A DNA stretch of 64,000 nt. Source: Streptomyces europaeiscabiei. Lineage in GTDB: Bacteria > Actinomycetota > Actinomycetes > Streptomycetales > Streptomycetaceae. Below, piece after piece: positions 27,961-36,510 of this stretch. The position numbers and the translations under genes are program-made. The notes below the pieces were generated by a model. That model saw only the letters and a program-made list of their open reading frames with translations, had not been told where the DNA came from and searched no databases. Position 1 is the stretch's first letter, and each line of letters begins with the position of its first letter. The stretch is taken from positions 1 to 64,000 of the forward strand of contig NZ_LRTR01000688.1 of the NCBI RefSeq assembly GCF_001550375.1. The letters run 5' to 3'.

Positions 27961-28950
27961 ATGCCCATGGGAACCACCCCCTTACGCCTGCTCGACCGCG
28001 ACTCGGCCGCAGAGCTGACCACCGCCGCCCACACCCTCCTCACCTCGTACGACGGTGACCCCACGCATCCCGGCCTGCTGACCGAAGTCCCCGCTGTCGC
28101 AGCCTCGTTGAGCGACCCGATACGCCATGCCTGCCGCCCCGTCGACACCGCCGACGGACTGTTCGTGCTCCGCGGTCTGCACGTCGACGACGAGGCGGTG
28201 GGTCCGACCCCGGGCCACTGGTCGACCGCCGGCAGCGCCGGAGCGGTGTACGACGTGGTCCTGCTCCTGCTGTCGACGGTGATGGGCACACCCATCGCCT
28301 GGGAGGGGCAGCAGGAAGGCCGTTTCGTACACAACATCGTGCCGAGCGCAGGCCATGAGGAGGAGCAGACCGGCGCCAGCAGCAGCGTGCTGCTCAGCCC
28401 GCACACCGAGGACGCCTTCCATCCGGGCCGCGCCCATCTGCTGATCCTCGGCTGCATGCGCAACCCGGACTCCGTCGCCACCACGGCCGCCGGCATCAGG
28501 AACGTGCAACTGTCCGCTTCCGACGTGGAGCTGCTCAGCCGACCGGTTCTGCCGATCCTCCCCGACGACGCCTACGAGGAGGCCCAGGCGTACCAGGGGG
28601 ACCCGCCGGCCGTGCCCACCCTGTGGGAGTCGGAGGAGGGCCTGACCCTGCGCTTCGACCCCGCGTACACGCCGCTGGACCGGGCGCCCGACGAGCACCG
28701 CGCGTCCTACGCCCGCCTGGAGGCCGAACTCGCCCGGGTCAGCGTGGCCGTGAGCCTCGAACCCGGTGAGGTCCTCGTCGTGGACAACGACCTCGTCGTC
28801 CACGGCCGGGTCCCCTTCAAGGCGCGCTACGACGGCACGGACCGTTGGCTGAAACGTTCCTCCGTACGGGCGAAGGGCCGCCGGACGCGCCCGCCCGCCG
28901 AGGAGTCGGAGCACGGCTACGGCCAGGCCGCCGTGGAGGCCCACGCATGA
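27961..28950 (+). CDS. Fe(II)/2-oxoglutarate dioxygenase, clavaminate-synthase-like amino-acid hydroxylase
   Basis: 329-residue TauD/clavaminate synthase-fold oxygenase resembling the AsnO/VioC amino-acid hydroxylases. The metal triad is H148-x-E150 in SPHTEDAFHP and H281 in NDLVVHGRVPF; the HxE (not HxD) form is typical of that subgroup. An Arg for 2-oxoglutarate follows about 16 residues later in TDRWLKRS. Such enzymes hydroxylate a free or carrier-bound amino acid, often Arg or Asn, at the beta carbon. It opens the five-gene plus-strand operon; its stop overlaps an upstream ATG of the next gene. ATG 27961 has a weak ribosome site; ATG 27967 is an alternative. Confidence 0.85.
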   Translation: MPMGTTPLRLLDRDSAAELTTAAHTLLTSYDGDPTHPGLLTEVPAVAASLSDPIRHACRPVDTADGLFVLRGLHVDDEAVGPTPGHWSTAGSAGAVYDVVLLLLSTVMGTPIAWEGQQEGRFVHNIVPSAGHEEEQTGASSSVLLSPHTEDAFHPGRAHLLILGCMRNPDSVATTAAGIRNVQLSASDVELLSRPVLPILPDDAYEEAQAYQGDPPAVPTLWESEEGLTLRFDPAYTPLDRAPDEHRASYARLEAELARVSVAVSLEPGEVLVVDNDLVVHGRVPFKARYDGTDRWLKRSSVRAKGRRTRPPAEESEHGYGQAAVEAHA

Positions 28951-28979
28951 CCGACACCGACAACGCGGGAGGAAACACC

Positions 28980-29969
28980 ATGGCGTCCGACGACACGACC
29001 CTGCGCATCCTCAGCACCAGCGACGTGGCCGGAATCGACATCACCCTGTCCGACGTCGTGTCCGTGGTCGAGCAGGCGTACCGCACGCTGGCCGAGGGCA
29101 GGTCCGACAACCCGCGCAAGCTCTCCGTCAAGCCGGAGGACGGCCACTCGGTGGCGTACGCGATGCTCGGCCGCGACGGGGTGCGCGGGGTCGTCGCGGT
29201 GAAGACGTCGTACAAGTACGGCCTGCACGAGGACCGCGACAAGCAGCACTACTACACGACACTGACGCTGTACGACGACGAGACCGGGCTGCCGGTCGCG
29301 ATGCTGGACTGCGGCCGGGTGGGCGCACTGCGCACCCCGGCGGTCTCGGCCCTGCTGGCCCGCGAACTGGCCGCGCCCGGCGCCCGCAACGCCCTGGTCA
29401 TCGGCACCGGTACGCAGGGACGGCTCGCGCTGCCCTTCCTACTGACCACACGGCCTGACCTGGAGCGGCTGATGCTCTTCGGCACGCACCCGGACGGGAT
29501 CCGGGCGGTGCGCGAGCAGCTGAACACGTACTTCCCCGACCGTGAGCTGGAGATCGTGACCGATCTGCGGGCGGCGGCCGAGGAGGCGGACGTCGTGCTG
29601 GCCACGGCCGGGCCCAACACGCCCGCCTCCGTGGACGCCGAGTGGCTCAAGCCCGCCGCGCTGTCCGTCCTCATCGGCTACGGCATCGCGCCCTCGACCC
29701 TGCACCGCGCCGACCGGGTGATCGCCACCAGCGCCGCGCAGATGCGCGTCACCGGCGTCGACATGGCCGACGCGAGCGGCGAACTGCGCGATGTGGACGC
29801 CGAGTTCCCTGACGTACTGGCCGGTCGCGCCGAGGGCCGCACGGATGCCGGGCAGCGCATCTTCGCCTACAACAGCGGGCTGGTCGTCACGGACATCGCC
29901 CTCGGGCACCGGTTCGCCCAACTGGCCCTCGCCCAGGGGCTGGGCACGGCGGTGCCGCTGTGGAAGTGA
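28980..29969 (+). CDS. SbnB-like dehydrogenase (ornithine cyclodeaminase family)
   Basis: 329 residues, close to SbnB. SbnB oxidatively cleaves N-(1-amino-1-carboxy-2-ethyl)-glutamate with NAD to release L-2,3-diaminopropionate. The N-terminal part has LSDVVSVVEQAYRTLAEG, then KTSYKYGLHEDRDKQHYY and LYDDETGLPVAMLDCGRVGA, characteristic of SbnB-type proteins. The Rossmann segment is ALVIGTGTQGRLALPFLL. ATG 28980 has the strong site GGGAGGA; ATG 28947, overlapping the previous stop as ATGA, is the alternative. Paired with the SbnA-like gene at 31331, it implies an amino donor step for a metallophore. Confidence 0.85.
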   Translation: MASDDTTLRILSTSDVAGIDITLSDVVSVVEQAYRTLAEGRSDNPRKLSVKPEDGHSVAYAMLGRDGVRGVVAVKTSYKYGLHEDRDKQHYYTTLTLYDDETGLPVAMLDCGRVGALRTPAVSALLARELAAPGARNALVIGTGTQGRLALPFLLTTRPDLERLMLFGTHPDGIRAVREQLNTYFPDRELEIVTDLRAAAEEADVVLATAGPNTPASVDAEWLKPAALSVLIGYGIAPSTLHRADRVIATSAAQMRVTGVDMADASGELRDVDAEFPDVLAGRAEGRTDAGQRIFAYNSGLVVTDIALGHRFAQLALAQGLGTAVPLWK

Positions 29970-31312
29970 CGACGGCGCTCGCCTCGCACACCACACCCGA
30001 GGTGCGTTCCCTGCTGGGCGACACACTGCTGCGCGAGCTGAGCCACGGCCTCCGAGGCCCGTACCACGTGCTGTTCCCGGAGCGCTTCGACGCCAACGCG
30101 GCCGCCTTCCGGGAGGCATTCGCCGAGGCGGGCGTGGACGGCCGGGTGTACTACGCGAAGAAGGCCAACAAGGCCGCCGTCTACGCCGAGCGGGCCGCCG
30201 TGGCCGGGCTGGGCGTGGACGTGGCGAGCCAAGGGGAGCTGCGTGAGGCGCTGTCCGCCGGGGTGCGCGGCGAGGACCTGGTGGTGACGGGTCCGGCCAA
30301 GGCGGACGACCTGCTGCGCGTCGCCGTGCTCCAGGGCGCGCTGATCGCGGTGGACGCGCTCGACGAACTGGACCGGATCCTGTCGCTCGCGGACGAACTC
30401 GGCCGCACCGCACGGGTGGTGCTGCGCAGGCTGCCCCCGGAGCAGCCCGACAGCCGCTTCGGTCTGGGCGAGGACGAGTGGGAGTCGGCCCTGCGGCGCT
30501 GTGTCGCCGGTCCCGTCGACATGGAGGGCTTCAGCTTCCACCTCTCCGGCTACGACATACGCCAACGCGCCGACCTGGCCGCCGAGTTGATCGGCCTGTG
30601 CACGCGTGCTCGCGCACTCGGGCTGCGCGCCGACCGGATCAGCATCGGCGGCGGCTTCGCCGTGGACTACGTCGGCGCCGACGACTGGCGGCGGTTCGAG
30701 GAGAGCCGACGCCCCGAGCACTTCCACGCGCGCAAGTCCTTCGGGGGCTTCTACCCGTACCACTCCCCCGTCGCCGGCGCCGACGCCCTGCGTACGATCC
30801 TGGCGGCCACCCCGACCGGATCGGGCGAGGGCACCAGCCTCGCCGGGCTGCTGCGGGCGGCCGGTGTCACGCTGCTCGTCGAACCGGGCCGGGCCCTGCT
30901 GGACCAGGCCGGGTTCACGGTGTTCCGGATCCAGGGTGTCAAGGAGCGGGACGGATACGCGCTCCTCACCGTCGACGGCAGCAGCCTCAGCCTCTCGGAG
31001 CAGTGGTTCGACAGCGAGTTCCTGCCCGACCCGGTGCTCGTGCCGACCGGCACGGGCCAGGTGGCCGACGCAGGCCCGTACCCGGCCTGCGTGGGGGCCG
31101 CGACCTGCCTGGAGTCGGACATGCTGACCTGGCGCAAGATCCCCTTCCCGGTGCGTCCCGCCGTCGGCGACCTGCTCGTGTACCTCAACACGGCGGGCTA
31201 CCAGATGGACTCCAACGAGTCGCCGTTCCACGACCTTCCGCTGCCGCCGAAGGTCGTCGTCGAGCCTTCGGGATCCCGTTTCCGCTGGCGTCTCGACCGC
31301 CACCCCCACTGA
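29960..31312 (+). CDS. PLP-dependent decarboxylase, SbnH/LysA type (fold III)
   Basis: 450-residue alanine-racemase-fold decarboxylase. The PLP lysine is Lys68 in VYYAKKANKAAVYAE, matching the YAVKAN motif of diaminopimelate and ornithine decarboxylases. Later motifs are FSFHLSGYD, ISIGGGFAVDY, LLVEPGRALLDQAG and GAATCLESDMLTW with the conserved C-E-S-D. In staphyloferrin B synthesis SbnH decarboxylates an intermediate to create an ethylenediamine unit, and the same role is plausible here. GTG 29960 overlaps the previous gene by 10 bases; GTG 29966 is an alternative start. Confidence 0.85.
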   Translation: MEVTTALASHTTPEVRSLLGDTLLRELSHGLRGPYHVLFPERFDANAAAFREAFAEAGVDGRVYYAKKANKAAVYAERAAVAGLGVDVASQGELREALSAGVRGEDLVVTGPAKADDLLRVAVLQGALIAVDALDELDRILSLADELGRTARVVLRRLPPEQPDSRFGLGEDEWESALRRCVAGPVDMEGFSFHLSGYDIRQRADLAAELIGLCTRARALGLRADRISIGGGFAVDYVGADDWRRFEESRRPEHFHARKSFGGFYPYHSPVAGADALRTILAATPTGSGEGTSLAGLLRAAGVTLLVEPGRALLDQAGFTVFRIQGVKERDGYALLTVDGSSLSLSEQWFDSEFLPDPVLVPTGTGQVADAGPYPACVGAATCLESDMLTWRKIPFPVRPAVGDLLVYLNTAGYQMDSNESPFHDLPLPPKVVVEPSGSRFRWRLDRHPH

Positions 31313-31330
31313 AGGATCACAGGAGCCCCC

Positions 31331-32389
31331 ATGGTCGACCCCCTGTACCGGCCGCCCGTCGTGCGGCAGGTCTCCGAACTCATCGGCGCCACCCCGCTGT
31401 TCGAGCTGGCCCGCACGGAGAGCGACGCCCGGCTGCTGCTGAAGCTGGAGCAGTTCAACCCGACCGGCACGGCCAAGATACGGATGGCCCGGCAGATGGT
31501 CATCGACGCCGAGGAGCGCGGCCTGCTGCGCCCCGGCGGCCGGATCATCGAGTCGACCTCCGGCAACACCGGGCTCGGCCTGGCCGTCGTGGCCGCCGAG
31601 CGCGGCTACACCTTCACCGCCGTCGTCGACCACCACGCGGCCGTCGACAAGCTGCGCGCGATGAAGGCCCTCGGTGCGGAGCTGGTGTACGTCGCCGACG
31701 GTGGGGATGAGGACCTGGCCACCGCCGCCCGCGAGGAGTTCGCGGAGAAGATGGCCGCCGAGTCCGACAACGCCTACTTCACCGAGCAGCACAACAACAT
31801 GGCCAACGGAGTCGGCTACCACCCGGTGGCCCGGGAACTCCACGCCGCGCTGGACGGCCGTATCGACATCCTCGTCGGTGCGGTGGGCACCGGCGGCGGA
31901 CTGTTCGGTACCGGTGGCCCGCTGCGGGAGAGCCTGCCCGGGCTGCGGATCGTCGGCGTGGAGCCGAAGGGATCGATCGCGTTCGGGCCGCCCGCGCACG
32001 ACTACTACCAGTCGGGCACCGGCACGCCCGAGGGTGCGACGATCGGGGCGATGGTCGACTACTCACTGCTGGACGAGGGAGTGAAGGTCGGGGACATCGA
32101 GGCGTTCGCCACCGCGCGGGCCGTCGCCCGGCGCGCCGGGCTGCTCCTCGGCGGCTCCGCGGGCGGAGTCGTGTACGAGGCACTGACCCGGCTGTCCTCG
32201 CTGCCGCCCGGCACCACTATGGTCGCGTTGATCAACGACGGCGGGGAGAAGTACATGGACACCGTCTTCGACGACGACTGGATGGCCGCCCGTGATCTCC
32301 TCTCCCCCCAAGTGGAGCGCGAGGTCGACGAGTTGCTGACCAAACTCCGCCGCACCTCAGCACCCGAATCCTCGCAGGAAATCCACTGA
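31331..32389 (+). CDS. SbnA-like PLP synthase (cysteine synthase family)
   Basis: 352-residue fold II PLP enzyme. Lys49 in NPTGTAKIRMA is the Schiff-base lysine, and the phosphate/substrate loops are STSGNTGLGLAVVAAERG and VGTGGGLFGTGG. The region ELIGATPLFEL and the acidic EEFAEKMAAESDNAYFTEQ resemble SbnA. SbnA joins O-phospho-L-serine and L-glutamate to give the SbnB substrate; aspartate in place of glutamate would instead fit EDDS-like chemistry. ATG 31331 follows AGGAG. The stop overlaps the MATE gene ATG (TGATG). Confidence 0.87.
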   Translation: MVDPLYRPPVVRQVSELIGATPLFELARTESDARLLLKLEQFNPTGTAKIRMARQMVIDAEERGLLRPGGRIIESTSGNTGLGLAVVAAERGYTFTAVVDHHAAVDKLRAMKALGAELVYVADGGDEDLATAAREEFAEKMAAESDNAYFTEQHNNMANGVGYHPVARELHAALDGRIDILVGAVGTGGGLFGTGGPLRESLPGLRIVGVEPKGSIAFGPPAHDYYQSGTGTPEGATIGAMVDYSLLDEGVKVGDIEAFATARAVARRAGLLLGGSAGGVVYEALTRLSSLPPGTTMVALINDGGEKYMDTVFDDDWMAARDLLSPQVEREVDELLTKLRRTSAPESSQEIH

Positions 32390-33801
32390 TGCCGCCCTCC
32401 CTCACCCGCCTCCTCACCGACAGCCGCGCCCTGGCGACCCTCGCCGTACCGCTCGCGCTCACCCAGCTCGCCCAGGTCGCGCTCACCACCACCGACACGA
32501 TCATGATGGGTCTGATCGGCACCGAGGCCCTGGCCGCCGGCGGCCTGGCCCTGGTGATCTTCAACCAGCTGCGGACCATGGGCGTCGGACTGGTCACCGC
32601 CGTCGGCAACCAGGTCGCCGCGGCGGACGCGCGCGCCGAGGCCCAGGGCACGGAGGCGGAGGGTGCCGAGGCGGACGCCGCTCGTGAGGAGGTCCGGGAC
32701 CTGGTCCGCGCGAGCCTGCTGCTGTCCACGCTCGCGGGTCTCGCGGGCGCGCTGCTGATGGTGGCGATCGGACACGCCGTGGTGTTCCTCGGTCAGGACC
32801 CTGACGTCGTCGACGCGGCGAAGCCGGTGCTGTACGCGATGGCACCCGGACTGCTGCCGTGCCTGTGGTTCCAGGCGATCCGCCAGTTCACGGTGGGCAT
32901 GCGACGCCCGCAGGCCCTGTTGCGCATCACGATCGCCTCGATCGCCGTGAACGCGGGCCTCAACTGGGTCTTCATCCACGGCACCTGGGGTCTGCCGAAG
33001 CTGGGGCTGCCGGGCATCGGGCTGGCCACGACCTCGGTGTACGCGCTGTCGTCCGTGGCGCTGTACCTCTCCGCCCGGCGCGATCCCCGTCTGGCGCCGG
33101 TGCTGTCGCTGAGCATCTGGAAGACGCGCCCGGCCACCCTGCGCCGGCTCACCGGTCTGGGCGCGCCGATCGCCGCCACGTACGGCTCCGAGGCGGGCTT
33201 CTTCTCCGTCGTCGCCCTGTTGGTGGGCAGCTTCGGCACGGCCGCGCTGGCCGCGCACACCGCCGTCAACCAGCTCGTCTACATCGTGTTCCAGATGGCC
33301 GTCGGCCTCTCCCACGCCGCGTCCCTCGGTGTCAGCCGTGAACTCGCCCTCGGCGACACGGCCGCCGCCCGGCGCCTCAAGTCGACGGCCCTCGCCTGCG
33401 CCGCCGCAGTCATGGCGGTCGTGGCGATCGTCTACGTCGTACTGCCGGGTGCCGTGCTGGCGCCGTTCTTCGAGGGCGACAGCCGGACGGCCACCGACCT
33501 CGCCACGAACCTCCTCCTGATCGCCGCGGTGATGCAGTTCTTCGACTGCGCCCAGAACATAGGCGTCGGCCTCCTGCGCGGCCTCGACGACACCAAGGGC
33601 GGCTTCCGCGTCACCCTGGTCGGCTACTGGCTCGTCGGTCTGCCCGCCGCCGCGCTCCTCGGCTTCGCCACGGGCTGGGACACCATCGGCATCTGGCTCG
33701 GCCTGCTCACCGGCCTGGCCACCACCGCCCTGCTCCTGCTGCGCCGCTTCGACCGCGGCATCCGCCTTCAAGTGGCGCCCACAGCGGTGGCGGCACCCTG
33801 A
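32389..33801 (+). CDS. MATE-family efflux transporter
   Basis: 470-residue integral membrane protein with twelve predicted helices arranged as two MATE halves. The first half starts LAVPLALTQLAQVALTTTDT, typical of the NorM/DinF type, and the second half starts LGAPIAATYGSEAGFFSVVA. An Ala/Glu-rich insertion (about residues 82-104) in the loop after the second helix is unusual. It is the last gene of the biosynthetic operon, coupled to the SbnA-like gene by TGATG, and is the obvious candidate to export the finished metallophore. Confidence 0.88.
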   Translation: MPPSLTRLLTDSRALATLAVPLALTQLAQVALTTTDTIMMGLIGTEALAAGGLALVIFNQLRTMGVGLVTAVGNQVAAADARAEAQGTEAEGAEADAAREEVRDLVRASLLLSTLAGLAGALLMVAIGHAVVFLGQDPDVVDAAKPVLYAMAPGLLPCLWFQAIRQFTVGMRRPQALLRITIASIAVNAGLNWVFIHGTWGLPKLGLPGIGLATTSVYALSSVALYLSARRDPRLAPVLSLSIWKTRPATLRRLTGLGAPIAATYGSEAGFFSVVALLVGSFGTAALAAHTAVNQLVYIVFQMAVGLSHAASLGVSRELALGDTAAARRLKSTALACAAAVMAVVAIVYVVLPGAVLAPFFEGDSRTATDLATNLLLIAAVMQFFDCAQNIGVGLLRGLDDTKGGFRVTLVGYWLVGLPAAALLGFATGWDTIGIWLGLLTGLATTALLLLRRFDRGIRLQVAPTAVAAP

Positions 33802-33869
33802 AGGGCAACGACAGGGCCTCATCACCTCGGTCGACGCGGCGCCTTCACCGAGCCCGCCCGCGCCGCGAA

Positions 33870-33897
33870 CGGTTGAGCTGATGGCCCAGCTCAACCG
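33870..33897. terminator. Bidirectional hairpin terminator candidate
   Basis: Perfect 10-bp inverted repeat, CGGTTGAGCT and AGCTCAACCG, with an 8-base loop. It sits between the convergent MATE gene (end 33801) and MarR gene (end 33963). No T-run follows, as is normal in Streptomyces. Confidence 0.65.
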
Positions 33898-33962
33898 CTG
33901 AGCTTGCGTCAGCTTCGAGACGCTCGCCGAGCTACACGCCGTCTCGACGATAGGGAACAAGC

Positions 33963-34496
33963 TCAGCGTGTGACACCCAGAGCGCAACCGACCGGTACGG
34001 CGTGTGGTTGCCAGCGTGCCGTGGATTGCCAGGCCAGAGTGCTGCCGGTGTTCCGGATCATCTGCTGGAGCACCTTCAGTGCGGTGACGTAGTCGGCATC
34101 GTCGATGCCCCGGTGGATCCGGTCGCGGATTTCCGGGGCGTGCCGCTTGATGTTGAGGCGAGCCTCTTCCCCCGACTCAGTGATCCACAGCAGCCCCTCG
34201 CCGTCGCGGCTGAGCCAGCCGCGGTCCAGCAGAACCTTCGCCTCGGTCTCCAGGTCGTCCTCGGCTCTGAGGTAGGTGCTCATGGCTTGCTGGAGTTCGG
34301 GGATCGTCATGCCGTGACCGTCGGGCGAGATGTCGTTCTTCGACAGGTTGCGCAGCAGCCAGAACTGGGGCTGGGTGAAGCCGAGGTCGGCCTGCTGGGC
34401 CCGGGTGAACGCGATAAGGGCCTCGTAAGCCACTCCGGTCCAGTAAGCCGCCGGCTGTGTGGCGAGCTCGGCATCGGAGGTCTGCTGGGTCGTCAT
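33963..34496 (-). CDS. MarR-family transcriptional regulator
   Basis: 177 residues. The winged-helix part includes FTQPQFWLLRNLSKND, MTIPELQQAMSTYLRAED and LDRGWLSRDGEGLLWITESG, fitting a MarR dimer with its wing. The recognition helix is less canonical than most. The last 20 residues (WQSTARWQPHAVPVGCALGV) look atypical and may come from read-through after loss of the original stop. ATG 34494-34496 was used. It may regulate itself through the inverted repeat at 34540-34555; a link to the metallophore operon next door is possible but unproven. Confidence 0.78.
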   Translation of the reverse strand: MTTQQTSDAELATQPAAYWTGVAYEALIAFTRAQQADLGFTQPQFWLLRNLSKNDISPDGHGMTIPELQQAMSTYLRAEDDLETEAKVLLDRGWLSRDGEGLLWITESGEEARLNIKRHAPEIRDRIHRGIDDADYVTALKVLQQMIRNTGSTLAWQSTARWQPHAVPVGCALGVTR

Positions 34497-34539
34497 GTGC
34501 GGTGCCCCCTATGAAGGATCGCTGATGAAAGCACCGTAG

Positions 34540-34555
34540 AACCTAAGGCTAAGTT
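34540..34555. promoter_or_regulatory. Imperfect inverted repeat upstream of the MarR gene
   Basis: AACCTAAGGCTAAGTT has the partial dyad AAC-TA....TA-GTT, 44 bases upstream of the MarR start. It could be the regulator's own operator. It also resembles an iron box weakly (about 10 of 19 positions), so that reading is not excluded. Confidence 0.35.
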
Positions 34556-34948
34556 GAGGTCAATGACAGACTTGGGCCGGTGTCGGGCGGCCCCTGACCG
34601 GCGGCAACACCCAAGGTCGTCGTCGCGCCGCGAGCCTCGACCCCGGGTTGAACATTGGGACAAGAAGCGCTCTCCGCCCGTGTCATCGCCGTCACCCCCA
34701 TCACGTCAGGGCGGCAGCGCTGATCGCCAGATGCACCGTGTTGTCCGCGACGACGACCAGCGCGTTCGCAAGGCCGGACGGGACGGTCACCGGCGATCCT
34801 TGGTTCGCCTGGACGTCAGCCCACCTCACCCGCCGTGGGGCGGACGCCAAGAGGTTCCTCGCCCAGACCAGGCACTTCGCCGCCCGATAGCGATCCAGCA
34901 CGACATGCCTCACCACGATCACGGACAGGGCGAGCGGGGACTGTGTGA
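34556..34948 (-). other. Mostly non-coding stretch with a possible SnoaL-like relic
   Basis: 393 bases. On the minus strand about 34701-34900 reads RYRAAKCLVWARNLLASAPR, then a stretch with NQGSPVTVPSGLANALVVV. This faintly resembles the C-terminal SnoaL-like domain of ECF41-type sigma factors, but has no start, no sigma part and no C-terminal motif. I treat it as a possible relic only. Confidence 0.25.
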
Positions 34949-35248
34949 TCAGCAAGAACGGCAGTCCCTACGTGGTTCACGTGGTTCCGTGAACTGTCGC
35001 AGGCCACCAACGCTGACTTTCTCGGCTCGCGCGGTTTCGCCCGCGATGTGGGCACTGCGCCGGCACAGCTCGCAGGAATCCCGCAACTGGTCCACCGTGG
35101 ACAGGTAGCGACACTTGGGCAGCCCCAGGGTGCACGCGAGTTCACTGACCGACAGCGGGCGTCCGTCCGCCGCCGCCAGGGTGTCGGGAATCGCCACCGC
35201 TCGCGTCACCGCGGGGACCCGGCTCCCCGGATCACCTGCGCTCACCAC
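34949..35248 (-). pseudogene. Relic of an IclR-family regulator (N-terminal HTH)
   Basis: From GTG near 35248 the minus strand reads VSAGDPGSRVPAVTRAVAIP, then DTLAAADGRPLSVSELACTL and GLPK. This is the winged-helix start of IclR regulators. After GLPK the expected recognition-helix and effector-domain sequence degenerates, and the frame ends at 34949 with about 100 codons in place of about 250. It lies divergent to the cyclase-family gene, a usual position for an IclR regulator of such a catabolic gene, so the regulation has probably been lost. Confidence 0.6.
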
Positions 35249-35411
35249 ACACCTACCAATATTCTGGCCGACGTACAGCACACCGGCCATGGTGTTTCTC
35301 TGACTCTGCGGCCACAACGCCGTGGCCTCGCTCGTCCGCGCCACCGTCTCCCGACCGCAGCGCGCCCGTACCCGTCCGCGCGGGTCCGATCCCTGGAGCA
35401 CTGATCCCCCC

Positions 35412-36395
35412 ATGGCCACCACCCCGTCCGGCCCCTCGTCCCGCGACCGCGCCGGAAGAACGTCCGGCGGTCCCGACAACGGCCCCGCCATGACGCGTGC
35501 GGAGTTCGACGCGCTCTTCGGCCGGCTGCGCACCTGGGGCCGCTGGACCCCGGCCGACCGCGGCGCCGTCAACCGGATCACCCCGGACCACGTGCGCCAG
35601 GCGTCCGCCCTGGTGCGCTCCGGAACCGTCGTCCCGATGGCCCTGCCGTGGAACACCGTGCCCGGTCCCGACAACGCCAAGCCCGCCCTGCACCACATGA
35701 CGGAGCTGGGCGACATCGAGCCCCCGGAACCCACCTGCCACAAGGACTTCATCGCCGCGGACTACCACGGCAAGGGCGTCAGCCACCTGGACGCCCTGTC
35801 GCACATCGCCTACCGCGGACAGTTGTACGACGGGCGGGACGCGCGCGGGTCCGTCGATGCCAAGGGGGCCCGGTTCGGCGCGGTCGCCGCCCTGGGCCCC
35901 CTGGTGACCCGGGGTGTCCTGATCGACATGCCCGCCGTGCTCGGCCGCGCCTGGCTGGAGCCCGGCACGGCCGTCCACGCAGACGACGTCCTGGCGGCCG
36001 AGGAGGCCCTGGGCGTGACCATCGGCGAGGGCGACGCCGTCCTGTTGCGGTCCGGCCACTTTCGCCGCCGTCGGGAGCTGGGGCCCTGGAACCCCGACAA
36101 CGCCAGCGCCGGCTTTCATGTGGATGCCATGCCGTTGCTCGCCGAGCGCGGCATCGCGCTGCTGGGCGGCGACGGCGACAGCGACGGCCGGCCCTCGCCC
36201 GTGGAGGGCGTGTCCTCCCCCGTGCACGCCCTCGCCATCACCGCCATGGGCGTGCCGCTGCTGGACAACCTCGACCTGGAGTCGCTCTCCGCCGCCTGCG
36301 CCGAAGCCGGTCGGTACGCCTTCATGACCGTCGTGGCACCCCTGAACGTGCCGGGCGGCACCGGCTCGCCGGTCAACCCGGTGGCGGTGCTGTGA
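35412..36395 (+). CDS. Cyclase-family (kynurenine-formamidase-like) metal hydrolase
   Basis: 327 residues of the cyclase/DUF1861-like Pfam Cyclase family, bivalent-metal hydrolases acting on amides or esters. The metal-binding signature is HLDALSHIAYRG (H-x-D-x3-H). Later landmarks are RGVLIDMPAVLGR, EGDAVLLRSGHF, ALLGGDGDSD and PVHALAITAMGVPLLDN. The substrate is unknown. ATG 35412 leaves a weak ribosome site 13 bases away; ATG 35490 (MTRAEFDALFGRLRTWGRW) is an equally plausible start and removes a low-complexity leader. The regulator relic upstream suggests a former IclR-controlled locus. Confidence 0.82.
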   Translation: MATTPSGPSSRDRAGRTSGGPDNGPAMTRAEFDALFGRLRTWGRWTPADRGAVNRITPDHVRQASALVRSGTVVPMALPWNTVPGPDNAKPALHHMTELGDIEPPEPTCHKDFIAADYHGKGVSHLDALSHIAYRGQLYDGRDARGSVDAKGARFGAVAALGPLVTRGVLIDMPAVLGRAWLEPGTAVHADDVLAAEEALGVTIGEGDAVLLRSGHFRRRRELGPWNPDNASAGFHVDAMPLLAERGIALLGGDGDSDGRPSPVEGVSSPVHALAITAMGVPLLDNLDLESLSAACAEAGRYAFMTVVAPLNVPGGTGSPVNPVAVL

Positions 36396-36510
36396 CCAGT
36401 CACCCGGTCACCGCCGCGACCCGCTCGGGCCGTACCGACACCCTGCCCCACGACCCCGATCCAACGCGTCGCCCTCAACTGCATCGACATTCGCACCCAC
36501 CCCTACGACA

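Noticed and set aside
29867..31999. Long minus-strand open frame of 710 codons
   Set aside because: It is antisense to the SbnB-like, decarboxylase and SbnA-like genes, which have clear catalytic motifs. Long antisense frames are normal in DNA with about 95% G/C at third positions.
28947..33801. Staphyloferrin B cluster
   Set aside because: SbnA, SbnB and SbnH-like genes are present, but the IucA/IucC-type synthetases, citrate synthase-like SbnG and the usual receptor are not.
32059..33987. Minus-strand open frame of 642 codons
   Set aside because: Antisense to the MATE gene and rich in Arg, Gly, Gln and Glu; no family pattern or ribosome site.
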